In this document: positions 46,172 through 54,104 of the stretch, piece after piece | Layout of the letters: every line of letters begins with the position of its first letter | How positions within the stretch are numbered: position 1 is the stretch's first letter | Assembly (NCBI RefSeq): GCF_016862935.1 | Contig: NZ_BONX01000002.1 | Span: 186,001-250,000 of the forward strand | Length of the DNA: 64,000 nucleotides | Reading direction: 5' to 3' | From: Plantactinospora mayteni | GTDB lineage: Bacteria; Actinomycetota; Actinomycetes; Mycobacteriales; Micromonosporaceae | Translations under genes and position numbers: made by a program | The notes under the pieces: model-generated | Databases searched by the model: none | Told to the model about the DNA's origin: nothing | Seen by the model: only the letters and a program-made list of their open reading frames with translations

Positions 46172-46933
46172 ATGACCGAATGGGGGGGCTCGGCCTCACC
46201 TGCCGGCGCCGATGGTGGTCGACGACGACTCACCGGGGCCCGCCGCGAGCCTCGGGCCGCGCGGCAGCCCCTGGAACGGCCCGCGCCGCTGCGGCAGGCG
46301 GTCTACGACGTCATCGCCGAGATGATCATCAACCGCGAGCTGCGCCCCGGCGAGCACCTGGTGGAGAACGAACTCGCGGCCCAGCTCGGCGTCAGCCGGC
46401 AGCCGGTGCGGGAGGCACTGCAACGGCTGCAGAGCGAGGGCTGGGTCGACCTGCGCCCGGCGCTCGGCGCGTTCGTGCACGTGCCGACCGAGGAGGAGGC
46501 GGACCAGCTCCTCGCCACCCGTACCCTGCTGGAGTCCGAGTCGGCCCGGCTGGCCGCCCGGCAGGCGACTCCGGAGCAGGTCGAGCGGCTGCGCGAGCTG
46601 CAACGCGCCGGCGAGAAGGCGCTGCACGACGACGACCAGGTGGAGCTGGTCGCCGCGAACGCGGCCCTGCACGCGTACGTCGTCGAGATGTCCGGCAACA
46701 AGGTCCTCGCCGAACTGATCGCGATGGTCGACCGGCGGGTGCGGTGGTATTACGCCCCGATCGCCCGGTCCCGGGGCCGGGAAGCCTGGGACGAGCACGC
46801 GGAGCTGATCGAGGTGATCGCCGGCCGCAACGGTCGGCGGGCCGGCGAGCTGATGCGCCGGCACACCGAGCGCACCCGGGAGAGCTACCACCAGCGCCGC
46901 AAGGAGGCCGCCGAGCGGGAACCCCTGGGCTGA
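46172..46933 (+). CDS. GntR family regulator, FCD domain (candidate oxalate/glyoxylate regulator)
   Basis: 253 aa. Winged HTH at about 40-110 (QAVYDVIAEMIINRELRPGEHL ... LGVSRQPVREALQRLQSEGWV), then an all-helical FCD domain to residue 245 with metal/ligand residues in YVVEMSGNKVLAELIAMVDRRVRWYY and EHAELIEVIAGRNGRRAGELMRRHTERT. The FCD class binds organic acids and its operators are short A/T palindromes. GGAGG precedes the ATG. It follows gcl behind a terminator and its own promoter carries an operator-like arm, so it is the best candidate to control the panE-, gcl-, oxc- and frc-type promoters. Confidence 0.9.
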   Translation: MTEWGGSASPAGADGGRRRLTGARREPRAARQPLERPAPLRQAVYDVIAEMIINRELRPGEHLVENELAAQLGVSRQPVREALQRLQSEGWVDLRPALGAFVHVPTEEEADQLLATRTLLESESARLAARQATPEQVERLRELQRAGEKALHDDDQVELVAANAALHAYVVEMSGNKVLAELIAMVDRRVRWYYAPIARSRGREAWDEHAELIEVIAGRNGRRAGELMRRHTERTRESYHQRRKEAAEREPLG

Positions 46934-47005
46934 CTCGGTGACAGCAGGACACACCTCAGCGGTTCGACCGCGGTAGCCGGTCGGGTCGCCGCCTCGGTCC
47001 CGACC

Positions 47006-47773
47006 TCACCCGGTGGCGTCGAGGCCGAGCCTGCCATCGGTCCAACGGTTCATCGCCCGGTCGAGGGTGGGCAGCGCCGGTCCCCGAACCTGGTGCAGAT
47101 AGAGGGCGATCGGGGTGCCGAACCACTGAAGACGGTACAGCTCCCTGATGGCGTACCCGTCAATCTCGCCACCGTGGACGATGCTGGCCGCCGTCGACCC
47201 CGCCTCGGGGAAGACGCACAGCGTTGGTCGACCGTTGCGGTCGGGATGCAGTTCCACGGCGCGGACCTCGGGCCAGTCCAGGTGTACGACGGGAGAGCGG
47301 CGGTGGGCCGCCTGGTAGTCGACCCCGGCGGCGCTGAACCTGATGGCCGGGCCTTCGCCCAAGCCGCGCCGACGCCAGACCATCAGGTCGGTGGTGCTGT
47401 CCATGGTCAGCCAGGTGCCGGCGGCGCAGGCTGCCAGGCACGCCAGGAGCGTGACCGCCAGTGCGCCGGGAACGGGGATGGCGAACTCGGCCGACACACC
47501 GGCGACGACGGCAACCAGCAGGAGCGTCCAGGCGTGCGGCCGGAGCCGGGGAAGCCTGGTTTCGAGCGTCTCGACGAACCCGCCACTCCACCCGACGGCC
47601 AAGGCCCAGACGAGGACAACCGGCACGAACCCGTCCGTCCGTTCCAGGACCAGGCTGGTCATCCGGACGCCCGCGACCACCAGGGCCAGCACCCCGACGC
47701 CCCACTTCGCCACGGTGCGGGTAACCGGGCGAGGGCGGTAGGTCAAGGCACGTTCGTCAGCCACGCCGGACAT
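47006..47773 (-). CDS. Membrane protein of unknown function
   Basis: 255 aa. Four hydrophobic stretches in the first 130 residues (VGVLALVVAGVRMTSLVL, LVWALAVGWSGGFV, LLLVAVVAGVSAEFA, LAVTLLACLAACAAGTWL) precede a soluble C-terminal domain with HRRSPVVHLDWPEVRAVELHP, as in PH-like small domains of actinobacterial membrane proteins. No function known. Start ATG 47773, though GTG 47764 also fits. Confidence 0.6.
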   Translation of the reverse strand: MSGVADERALTYRPRPVTRTVAKWGVGVLALVVAGVRMTSLVLERTDGFVPVVLVWALAVGWSGGFVETLETRLPRLRPHAWTLLLVAVVAGVSAEFAIPVPGALAVTLLACLAACAAGTWLTMDSTTDLMVWRRRGLGEGPAIRFSAAGVDYQAAHRRSPVVHLDWPEVRAVELHPDRNGRPTLCVFPEAGSTAASIVHGGEIDGYAIRELYRLQWFGTPIALYLHQVRGPALPTLDRAMNRWTDGRLGLDATG

Positions 47774-47849
47774 CCTCGCAACCTGTGGCTGGCCGGCGAA
47801 AGGCCGACGGATTCCATTGGCGCCGATTCTCTCGTTGCTGGCGTCCGAT

Positions 47850-47996
47850 ATGGACGTTGCGCTGTGGGTGTTGCAGTGGGTTCTCGCCGGCAGCCTCGTG
47901 CTGTCGTTTCTGGCTACGCCGTTCACCGTGCGCCGAGAAGACGTCGACCGCGAGAGAGGTGGGGTGCGATGGGTACGTTGCTGCCCTGGGCGATGA
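47850..47996 (+). CDS. Small membrane protein, possible
   Basis: 48 aa (MDVALWVLQWVLAGSLVLSFLATPF...). One hydrophobic helix, like the first helix of DoxX-like proteins, then a charged tail. It overlaps the next small frame by 28 bp. No clear ribosome site. Either a tiny membrane protein or the start of a broken gene. Confidence 0.3.
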   Translation: MDVALWVLQWVLAGSLVLSFLATPFTVRREDVDRERGGVRWVRCCPGR

Positions 47997-48130
47997 TCGG
48001 CGGCGGTCTGCTCCTCGTCCTGCTCGCCATGGTGGGCCATCGGCACCAGTCCACCGCCGTCAGGGCCCTCCAAGCCGTGACCGGTTTCGCCGGTATCCTG
48101 GCCGGCCTGTTCAGGCTGGTTACTCCCTGA
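47969..48130 (+). CDS. Small membrane protein, possible
   Basis: 53 aa with one strong helix (LPWAMIGGGLLLVLLAMVG) and a second hydrophobic stretch. GAGAGGTGGGG precedes the ATG. Together with the overlapping frame at 47850 it may be a two-component small membrane unit or a frameshifted single gene. Confidence 0.4.
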   Translation: MGTLLPWAMIGGGLLLVLLAMVGHRHQSTAVRALQAVTGFAGILAGLFRLVTP

Positions 48131-48163
48131 CCAAACGCTTGATCGACACTCGGTCGACACGCT

Positions 48164-49525
48164 TCACAGGCGGATGGACTTCTTGTTCATGAACTCCTCG
48201 ATGCCGGCCGGGCCGAGCTCCCTGCCCATCCCGGAGCGCTTGATCCCGCCGAACGGCAGGTCCGCCTGCGACCCACCGGCGCTGTTCAGATACACCATGC
48301 CGGACTCGATCTGCCCGGCAACCCGGCGCAACCGGTGGGGATCGGTGCCCCATACGCTGGCGCCGAGCCCGAACGGCGAGTCGTTCGCGATCGCGACCGC
48401 TTCCTCCTCGGTCTCCGCGCGGAAGACCAGCACGACAGGGCCGAAGATCTCCTCGTAGTAGGCGTCCATCTCGGGGGTCACGTCCGTGAGTACGGTGGCC
48501 TCGAGATAGGCGCCGGGCCGGTCGACACGATGCCCACCGGTACGTAGCGTCGCGCCCTGCCGGACCGCCTTCTCGACCTGACCGGCCACCTCGTCGGCCG
48601 CCGCGGCCGACGCCAGCGGCGGCAACTTCGTGGCGGGATCGCCGGGGTCGCCCGGCACGAAGGTCTCGGCCACATGCTTGGTCAGGCGGTCGACGAACTC
48701 CTCGTAGATGTCGGCGAGCACGATCATCCGCTTCGGCGAGTTGCACGACTGGCCGCAGTTGCGCATCCGGGCAGTCGCGGTGGCCTTCACCGTCTTGTCC
48801 ATGTCGTCGGTGTCGAGCAGGATCAGCGGGTCGGAACCGCCAAGCTCCAGGACGACCCTCTTCAGGTTCTTTCCGGCCTCGGCGGCGACCGAGATGCCCG
48901 CCCGCTCGCTGCCGGTCAGGGAGACTCCCTGGATGCGGGGGTCCGCGAGCATCCGGGGGACCTGCGCGCTGGAGGCGAAGATGTTCACGTACGCGTCCTC
49001 AGGCACCCCGGCGTCGTGCAGTATCCGCTCGATCGCGGCTGCCGACCGGGGGCAGATCGAAGCATGCTTCAGCAGGATCGTGTTGCCGAGGACCAGGTTC
49101 GGCGCCACGAACCTGGCGATCTGGTAGCAGGGGAAGTTCCACGGCATGACGCCGAGCAGCGCTCCGATGGGGTTCTTGGTGATGACGGCCCTACCGCCCC
49201 TGATCTCCAGCGGCTCGTCGGCCAGCAACGCAGGACCGTGGTCGGCGTAGTACCTGAAGATGTCGACGACGACGCCGACCTCACCGCGGCCCTCGTTGAT
49301 CCGCTTGCCCATCTCCAACGTCATCGTCGCCGCCAGCTCGTCGGCGCGCTCGGCGAACAGGTCCGCCGCACGTGACACGATCCTGGCCCGCTCGGCGATA
49401 GGCCGACGCCGCCACGACGAGTACCCGTGGTGGACGCGGTCGATCGCCGCCCGGACCTCTCCGTCGGTCGCGTTCTCGATCTCCTCGATCAGTTCACCCG
49501 TCGCTGGGTCGGTAACTGTGTACAT
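48164..49525 (-). CDS. Aldehyde dehydrogenase, succinate-semialdehyde type
   Basis: 453 aa. ALDH signatures: LELGGSDPLILL (catalytic Glu), MRNCGQSCNSPKRMIV (catalytic Cys of GQ-C), ALLGVMPWNFPCYQIARF and IFGPVVLVFRAETEEEAVAIAND. Length and composition suit the succinate-semialdehyde/aliphatic aldehyde branch (GabD2-like). In this context it could oxidise glyoxylate or tartronate semialdehyde, but that is only inferred from neighbours. Leftward, 319 bp from the oxc stop with a mobA remnant between. Confidence 0.9.
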   Translation of the reverse strand: MYTVTDPATGELIEEIENATDGEVRAAIDRVHHGYSSWRRRPIAERARIVSRAADLFAERADELAATMTLEMGKRINEGRGEVGVVVDIFRYYADHGPALLADEPLEIRGGRAVITKNPIGALLGVMPWNFPCYQIARFVAPNLVLGNTILLKHASICPRSAAAIERILHDAGVPEDAYVNIFASSAQVPRMLADPRIQGVSLTGSERAGISVAAEAGKNLKRVVLELGGSDPLILLDTDDMDKTVKATATARMRNCGQSCNSPKRMIVLADIYEEFVDRLTKHVAETFVPGDPGDPATKLPPLASAAAADEVAGQVEKAVRQGATLRTGGHRVDRPGAYLEATVLTDVTPEMDAYYEEIFGPVVLVFRAETEEEAVAIANDSPFGLGASVWGTDPHRLRRVAGQIESGMVYLNSAGGSQADLPFGGIKRSGMGRELGPAGIEEFMNKKSIRL

Positions 49526-49575
49526 CGGGATCCAAGCCTCCGTTCTCTACCAACGCCGCGCCGGGCGGCGACCCG

Positions 49576-49725
49576 TCAGCCGCCCGGCGGATTCGCACGG
49601 GGAGTCGGCACCCCGGGCGGCAGATCGCCGGGCGGCCCGACCACGATGCGGGGGGACGCGTCGCGTACCACGGCGAGCACGCGGTCGCGCATCGACGGGC
49701 CGCCCACCCACACCACGGGTGTCTC
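49576..49725 (-). pseudogene. Degraded MobA-like fragment
   Basis: On the minus strand the frame reads TPVVWVGGPSMRDRV, LAVVRDASPRIVVGPPGD and LPPGV..PRANPPGG before a stop, which matches the middle of molybdenum cofactor guanylyltransferases (VGGR.MLDRVLAAV..A.PRIVVGP..DLP.GV..REDPPGGGP). The N-terminal LAGG nucleotide-binding segment and the C-terminal half are missing. It lies between the ALDH and oxc genes. MobA matures the cofactor for formate dehydrogenase, so the remnant fits the lost locus to which fdhD also belongs. The rest of the 319-bp gap holds no gene. Confidence 0.6.
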
Positions 49726-49844
49726 GGAACGGCGGCTGGTGTCGCTCAGGATTCGTGAGCCGGCCGAGGCACCCGGGCGAGATGTTCGACGCCCTCCTCA
49801 AGGTTCGTTGACGCACACCGTGGGGTGCGGGGTGGCGCTCGTCC

Positions 49845-51578
49845 TCACCGCTGCACTGTGATGCCCTTGGGGTTGAGGTGGGAGATGTTGCCGCTCTCGG
49901 TTCCGTCGGCGGGGTCGATGACGCAGTCGATGAGCGCGGGCTTGCCCGCCGCGAGGGCCTCGCGCAGGGCGGCGGCGACCTCCACCGGCGTCGTCGCCCG
50001 ATAGCCCCTGCCGCCGAATGCGGCGATCATGAGGTCATGCCGGGCCCTGAGGGCGGTTGGTGCCGGGTCACCGGAGGTTGACGCATCGTCGCCCCGGTAG
50101 ACGCCGCTGTTGTTCAGCACGACCGTGACGACGGGCAGGCCGTAGCGGCAGATCGTCTCTATCTCCATGCCGCTGAACCCGAACGCACTGTCGCCCTCGA
50201 TGGCGACGACCGGGTCTCCGGTCTCAACCGCGGCGGCGATCGCGTACCCCATGCCGATGCCCATCACGCCCCAGGTACCACTGTCCAAGCGGTGTCGCGG
50301 CACCTGCATACCGATCGTGTTGCGCGCCAGGTCCAGCGCGTTCGCGCCCTCGTTGACGACATACGTCCGCGGGTTCTCCCGCAGGACATCGCGGATGGCC
50401 TGGAGAGCGCCCAGGAACTTCATCGGATGTGCCGTTTCGGCGGCCGTGAGGCGCTTGGCCATCTTGCCGACGTTCTCCGCGGAGCGGGCCGAAAGCTCGT
50501 CCCGCCACTGGGCGGGTACCGCGATCTGGCCAGGTCCGGTCCGGTCGATCAGGGCCTGCATCACCGAACCGACGTCACCGACGAGCGGCGCCGCAATGGG
50601 CTGGTTGCTGTCCAACTCGGTACTGGCGATGTCCACCTGGATGAACTTGGCGTCGGAGTTCCACTGCGGTGCGTCGCCATGTCCGAGCAGCCAGTTCAGG
50701 CGCGCACCGACGAGCATCACCACGTCGGCCCGGCGGAGGGCCAGTGATCTGGCACTGGCTACCGACTGCGCGTGGTCGTCGGGCAGCAGGCCCTTCGCCA
50801 TCGACATGGGCAGGTAGGGCACACCGGTAAGCTCGACGAACTGGCGGATCTGATCGTCCGCCTGCGCGTACGCAGCGCCCTTGCCGAGCACGACGAGCGG
50901 GCGCTGGGCGGTCGCGAGCAGTTCGATCGCGCGGTCCAGGGCGGCGGGTTCGGGCACCTGACGCGGTGCCGGGTCGACGACCCGCCACAGTGACGCCGCG
51001 CCCAGATCCGCGTCGATGACCTCGCCGAGGACCGCGGCCGGGATGTCGAGGTAGACCCCTCCCGGTCGTCCGGACACGGCGGTACGGATCGCGCGGGCCA
51101 CACCTCGGCCGATGTCTTCCGCCCGTTGTACGCGGTATGCCGCTTTGGCAAACTGTCGAGCCGCCGCGAGCTGGTCCATCTCCTCGTAGTCGCCCCGCTG
51201 CAAGTCGACGAGGTGCCGCTCGCTGGACCCGGAGATCTGCACCATCGGGAAGCAGTTCACGGTGGCGTTGGCCAGGGCCACCAGCCCGTTGAGGAATCCC
51301 GGAGCGGACACGGTCAGGCAGATTCCCGGCTTCTTCGTCAGGAACCCGGCCGCCGCCGCCGCGTGTCCGGCAGCGCTCTCGTGCCGGAAGCCGATGAAGC
51401 GGATGCCGGACGCCTGCGCCAGGCGGGCCAGGTCGGTGATCGGGATGCCGACGACGCCGTAGATGGCGTCGATCTCGTTGAGCTTGAGCGCGTCGACGAC
51501 CAGATGGATCCCGTCGGTGAGTTTCTGCGCACCTACGAGGCCGCCAGCTTCTGACTCCCGGAGGGAAGCGATGGTCAT
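49845..51578 (-). CDS. oxc: Oxalyl-CoA decarboxylase
   Basis: 577 aa. GIPITDLARLAQASGIRFIGFRHESAAGHAAAAAGFLT contains the ThDP-activating Glu67, and the ThDP motif GDSAFGFSGMEIETICRYGLPVVTVVLNNSGVYRG is complete. Oxc converts oxalyl-CoA to formyl-CoA and CO2 in the cytosol. The match to Oxalobacter/E. coli Oxc extends through HPMKFLGALQAIRDVLRENPRTYVVNEGANALDLARN. GGAGG precedes the ATG. Controlled by the conserved promoter block at 51670-51747. Confidence 0.93.
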   Translation of the reverse strand: MTIASLRESEAGGLVGAQKLTDGIHLVVDALKLNEIDAIYGVVGIPITDLARLAQASGIRFIGFRHESAAGHAAAAAGFLTKKPGICLTVSAPGFLNGLVALANATVNCFPMVQISGSSERHLVDLQRGDYEEMDQLAAARQFAKAAYRVQRAEDIGRGVARAIRTAVSGRPGGVYLDIPAAVLGEVIDADLGAASLWRVVDPAPRQVPEPAALDRAIELLATAQRPLVVLGKGAAYAQADDQIRQFVELTGVPYLPMSMAKGLLPDDHAQSVASARSLALRRADVVMLVGARLNWLLGHGDAPQWNSDAKFIQVDIASTELDSNQPIAAPLVGDVGSVMQALIDRTGPGQIAVPAQWRDELSARSAENVGKMAKRLTAAETAHPMKFLGALQAIRDVLRENPRTYVVNEGANALDLARNTIGMQVPRHRLDSGTWGVMGIGMGYAIAAAVETGDPVVAIEGDSAFGFSGMEIETICRYGLPVVTVVLNNSGVYRGDDASTSGDPAPTALRARHDLMIAAFGGRGYRATTPVEVAAALREALAAGKPALIDCVIDPADGTESGNISHLNPKGITVQR

Positions 51579-51669
51579 GATCAGAGTCCTCCATCATTCG
51601 GCGACGGCGGGGCACTGCGCGCAAGCGCGCACGGGAAGCGACTTCCTTCCCCCTCGCTGTCCCTAGAAG
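51579..51669 (-). promoter_or_regulatory. oxc 5' leader
   Basis: The presumed transcribed leader holds two short hairpins: TGCGCGC/GCGCGCA (51616-51631) and GGAAG-CGA-CTTCC (51634-51646), then the ribosome site. No riboswitch class is recognised. Confidence 0.35.
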
Positions 51670-51747
51670 TGCATACCGTATGGGGTAGGCAATAATCGTG
51701 GACCATGTAACAGCGGGGTGTCTAGGGGTTGGCAGGGACGTTTTCCG
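51670..51747 (-). promoter_or_regulatory. Conserved 78-bp promoter/operator block, oxc copy
   Basis: Starts with GCATACCGTATGG (51671-51683), the regulon palindrome. Compared with 59491-59567 upstream of frc there are about six mismatches and one 1-bp gap in 77 positions, far above the surrounding DNA. On the minus strand TACGGT inside the palindrome would be the -10 of oxc. The same conserved order and orientation before frc shows that this is one duplicated regulatory element. Confidence 0.75.
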
Positions 51748-52234
51748 GGCAGGCCGGCCCGTACCAGCGCCGAGCTGGTGGTCGTGGACCGGGTCAGCGA
51801 CGCGGTGGCCTTGGTCACTGGATCGTTTTTTGTATACCGAAGGCGGTATCCTGGAACCCGTCGAACAAGAACCTGTCGCCGGACAGGACGAGCACGAGGG
51901 TTTGTGGTGGCGCGGCACCGGGGTAGGTCCACACAGGAGACGCCGGCGTACCACCGTTCACACCATGGTCCGGGCCGCGAGATCTACGGCCCCGCACGGC
52001 CACCGCGGGCGACCCCCGCCGGTCAGCCGGCGACCGACATAGCTCCGGCCGCCACGCGACGAGGCGTGCCGGCGGAAGATCCGGCGACCCGGGGTGTGCC
52101 CGGCCCCACCAGGCACATCCCGGGTGTCCTGCCGGACCACCGTCCCGGACGGACCTCGTGTCGTCCGGTCCGGTGCGCACGGTCCCGGGAAGCGTCGTTT
52201 CCCGGGAAGCCCGACAAGCAGGAGTGATGCTGTC
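51748..52234 (+). promoter_or_regulatory. Leader region of the small protein gene at 52235
   Basis: TTGGTC (51811-51816) and TATACC (51833-51838) form a weak promoter; the -10 overlaps ATACC-N6-GGTAT (51834-51849), a variant of the regulon palindrome. CCCGGGAA/TTCCCGGG (52184-52191, 52199-52206) makes a hairpin shortly before the ribosome site. The region has no other convincing gene. Confidence 0.4.
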
Positions 52235-52444
52235 ATGACCACCTGGCGAACGTTCTCACGTTCCCTGACCCGACTCTCCGACCGGCTGGCGCTGCCGACC
52301 GGGTTCCCGGCCGACGGCCGCCCCCTCGGGCTCGGCCTGGCGGCCGCGCTGGAGAACCAGCGTCGGGCCGCCCGGCCGAGCGACGAGGAGATCGAGCGCT
52401 TCCTCCGTGGCTCCGCCCCGGACGAAGACCTGATCAAGGTCTGA
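52235..52444 (+). CDS. Small protein of unknown function
   Basis: 69 aa, mostly helical with a charged C-terminal half (ENQRRAARPSDEEIERFLRG). GGAG lies 10 bp before the ATG. No membrane segment or known domain. It is flanked by oxc-type control DNA and converges with terC: its stop and that of terC both lie inside the hairpin 52438-52458. Function unknown. Confidence 0.55.
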   Translation: MTTWRTFSRSLTRLSDRLALPTGFPADGRPLGLGLAAALENQRRAARPSDEEIERFLRGSAPDEDLIKV

Positions 52445-52458
52445 CCACCGGTCAGACC
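52438..52458. terminator. Hairpin containing both convergent stop codons
   Basis: GGTCTGACC (52438-52446) and GGTCAGACC (52450-52458) are perfect complements with a 3-nt loop. The stop codon of the small gene (52442-52444) is in one arm and that of terC (52452-52454) in the other. Confidence 0.65.
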
Positions 52459-53477
52459 GCGTCCCGGTCCGCCGTCACGGTGTCGTGGGTACCGGGGGTC
52501 TCGGCTCCCACTCCCTCCGTGGCGGCGGACGGCCGTTGCGACTCGTCCCGTCGGGACTTCGCCAGGCTCGCCACGGTGGTGACCAGCAGCGTACCGACGA
52601 TGACCCCGAGCGAGACGGTGATCGGCACCGACGGCGCCCAGGAGACCCCGTCGTGGTGCGCCGCCTCCAGCACGAGCTTGACGCCGATGAAGGCCAGGAT
52701 GAACGCCAGGCCCTTGCTGAGGTAGACCAGCCGGTCGAGCAGGCCACCGAGCAGGAAGTAGAGCTGCCGCAGGCCCATCAGCGCGAACGTGTTCGCGGTG
52801 AAGACCAGGTACGGCTCCTGCGTCAGTCCGAAGATCGCCGGGATCGAGTCGAGCGCGAACAGCAGGTCGGTGGTGCCGATGGCGATCATGACGATCAACA
52901 TCGGGGTCACCATCCTCCGCCCCTCCACCCGGACGAACACCGACGCACCCCGGTACGACTCCGTGGTCGGCAGGATCCGCTTCGCCGTACGGAGGGCGAA
53001 GTTCTCGGAGAACTCGTCCTCCTGCTGCGGACCGACCAACTTGATCGCGGTGTAGACCAGGAACGCGCCGAACAGGTAGAAGAGCCAGTCGAACCGGGCG
53101 ACCGCCTGGGCGCCCGCCGCGATGAACATGCCCCGCATCAACAGCGCCAGCACGATGCCGATCAGCAGCACCTTCTGCCGGTACCGGACCGGCACCGCGA
53201 ACCGGCTCATGATGATGATGAAGACGAACAGGTTGTCGACGCTGAGCGAGTACTCGGTGAGCCAGCCGGCGAAGAACTGGCCGCCGTAGCTGGCCCCGGC
53301 CGTCGCCATCAGGAGGAACCCGAAGGCGACCGCGGCCAGTACGTAGAAGCTCACCCAGGCCACGCACTCCCGGAAGGCCGGCTCGCGCGGATTGCGGGCG
53401 ACCAGGTAGAAGTCGAAGGCGATCATCACGATGAAGCCGACGATCGTCACGGCCCATACCCAGACCGGCAGGTTCAT
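52452..53477 (-). CDS. TerC family membrane protein
   Basis: 341 aa with about seven to nine helices. EYSLSVDNLFVFIIIMSRF and TTDLLFALDSIPAIFGL are the conserved Asp-bearing TerC motifs; family members have been linked to manganese export and metalation of exported proteins. The C-terminal 40 residues are a polar tail. ATG overlaps the stop of the membrane protein gene upstream (ATGA), so it is the last gene of the frc-acyl-CoA ligase-Nramp-like unit. Confidence 0.92.
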   Translation of the reverse strand: MNLPVWVWAVTIVGFIVMIAFDFYLVARNPREPAFRECVAWVSFYVLAAVAFGFLLMATAGASYGGQFFAGWLTEYSLSVDNLFVFIIIMSRFAVPVRYRQKVLLIGIVLALLMRGMFIAAGAQAVARFDWLFYLFGAFLVYTAIKLVGPQQEDEFSENFALRTAKRILPTTESYRGASVFVRVEGRRMVTPMLIVMIAIGTTDLLFALDSIPAIFGLTQEPYLVFTANTFALMGLRQLYFLLGGLLDRLVYLSKGLAFILAFIGVKLVLEAAHHDGVSWAPSVPITVSLGVIVGTLLVTTVASLAKSRRDESQRPSAATEGVGAETPGTHDTVTADRDAV

Positions 53478-54058
53478 GACTCTCCCTTGGATCGCAACAG
53501 GGTCGGTCGACCGCCACCGGTTCCCCGAGCGGCGGCCCGGGCCCGCCTACGGCTCTCCCTGGCCGTCCACTGCGCCTCGGCGTGTTGCAGGTAGAAGGCG
53601 TACAGCCGGTCGGCGGCCGGGTTGCGGTGCCGGATCCGGCGCAGCCAGCCCGGCGCGATCCGCTCGTGCAGCCAACTGAACCCGATCGCGAAGCCGAGGC
53701 TGACGATCGCCTGGTAGGCGAGGAAGCCGAGCAGGTCCGGCGGCAGCGCCGGCCGGCCGACGACCATCAGGCCGACCAGCATCTCGTGGACCACCCGGGC
53801 GACCGGGAACCCGAGGAACCAGTAGAGCGCCGCCGGGGCGAAGACGCCCGGCGACACGACGCCGGAGCCGAGCAGCAGCCCGAAGCCGCCGCCGAGCAGT
53901 ACCAGCGGCAGACCGAGCCCCAGGCCGGTGGCCAGGGCCCAGCCGATCGGTTGGCCGGCGAGCAGGGCGAGCCCGCCGGCCGCCACCCCGGCGGTCGCCC
54001 CGATGCCGGCTCCCGGCAGGGCGAGCTCACCGAGGTGGCGTACTTTGTTGCCGGTCAC
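53474..54058 (-). CDS. Membrane protein of unknown function
   Basis: 194 aa, four hydrophobic segments in residues 12-135 rich in Gly/Leu/Ala, then a basic soluble tail (RNPAADRLYAFYLQHAEAQWTARESRRRARAAARG). No family recognised. GTG start. Between the Nramp-like and TerC genes in one operon, so it may be an accessory of one of them. Confidence 0.6.
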   Translation of the reverse strand: MTGNKVRHLGELALPGAGIGATAGVAAGGLALLAGQPIGWALATGLGLGLPLVLLGGGFGLLLGSGVVSPGVFAPAALYWFLGFPVARVVHEMLVGLMVVGRPALPPDLLGFLAYQAIVSLGFAIGFSWLHERIAPGWLRRIRHRNPAADRLYAFYLQHAEAQWTARESRRRARAAARGTGGGRPTLLRSKGES

Positions 54059-54104
54059 GGCGTTTCCTCACTCCGCTTGGTCATGACAACTCCTCCCGGC
54101 CACC

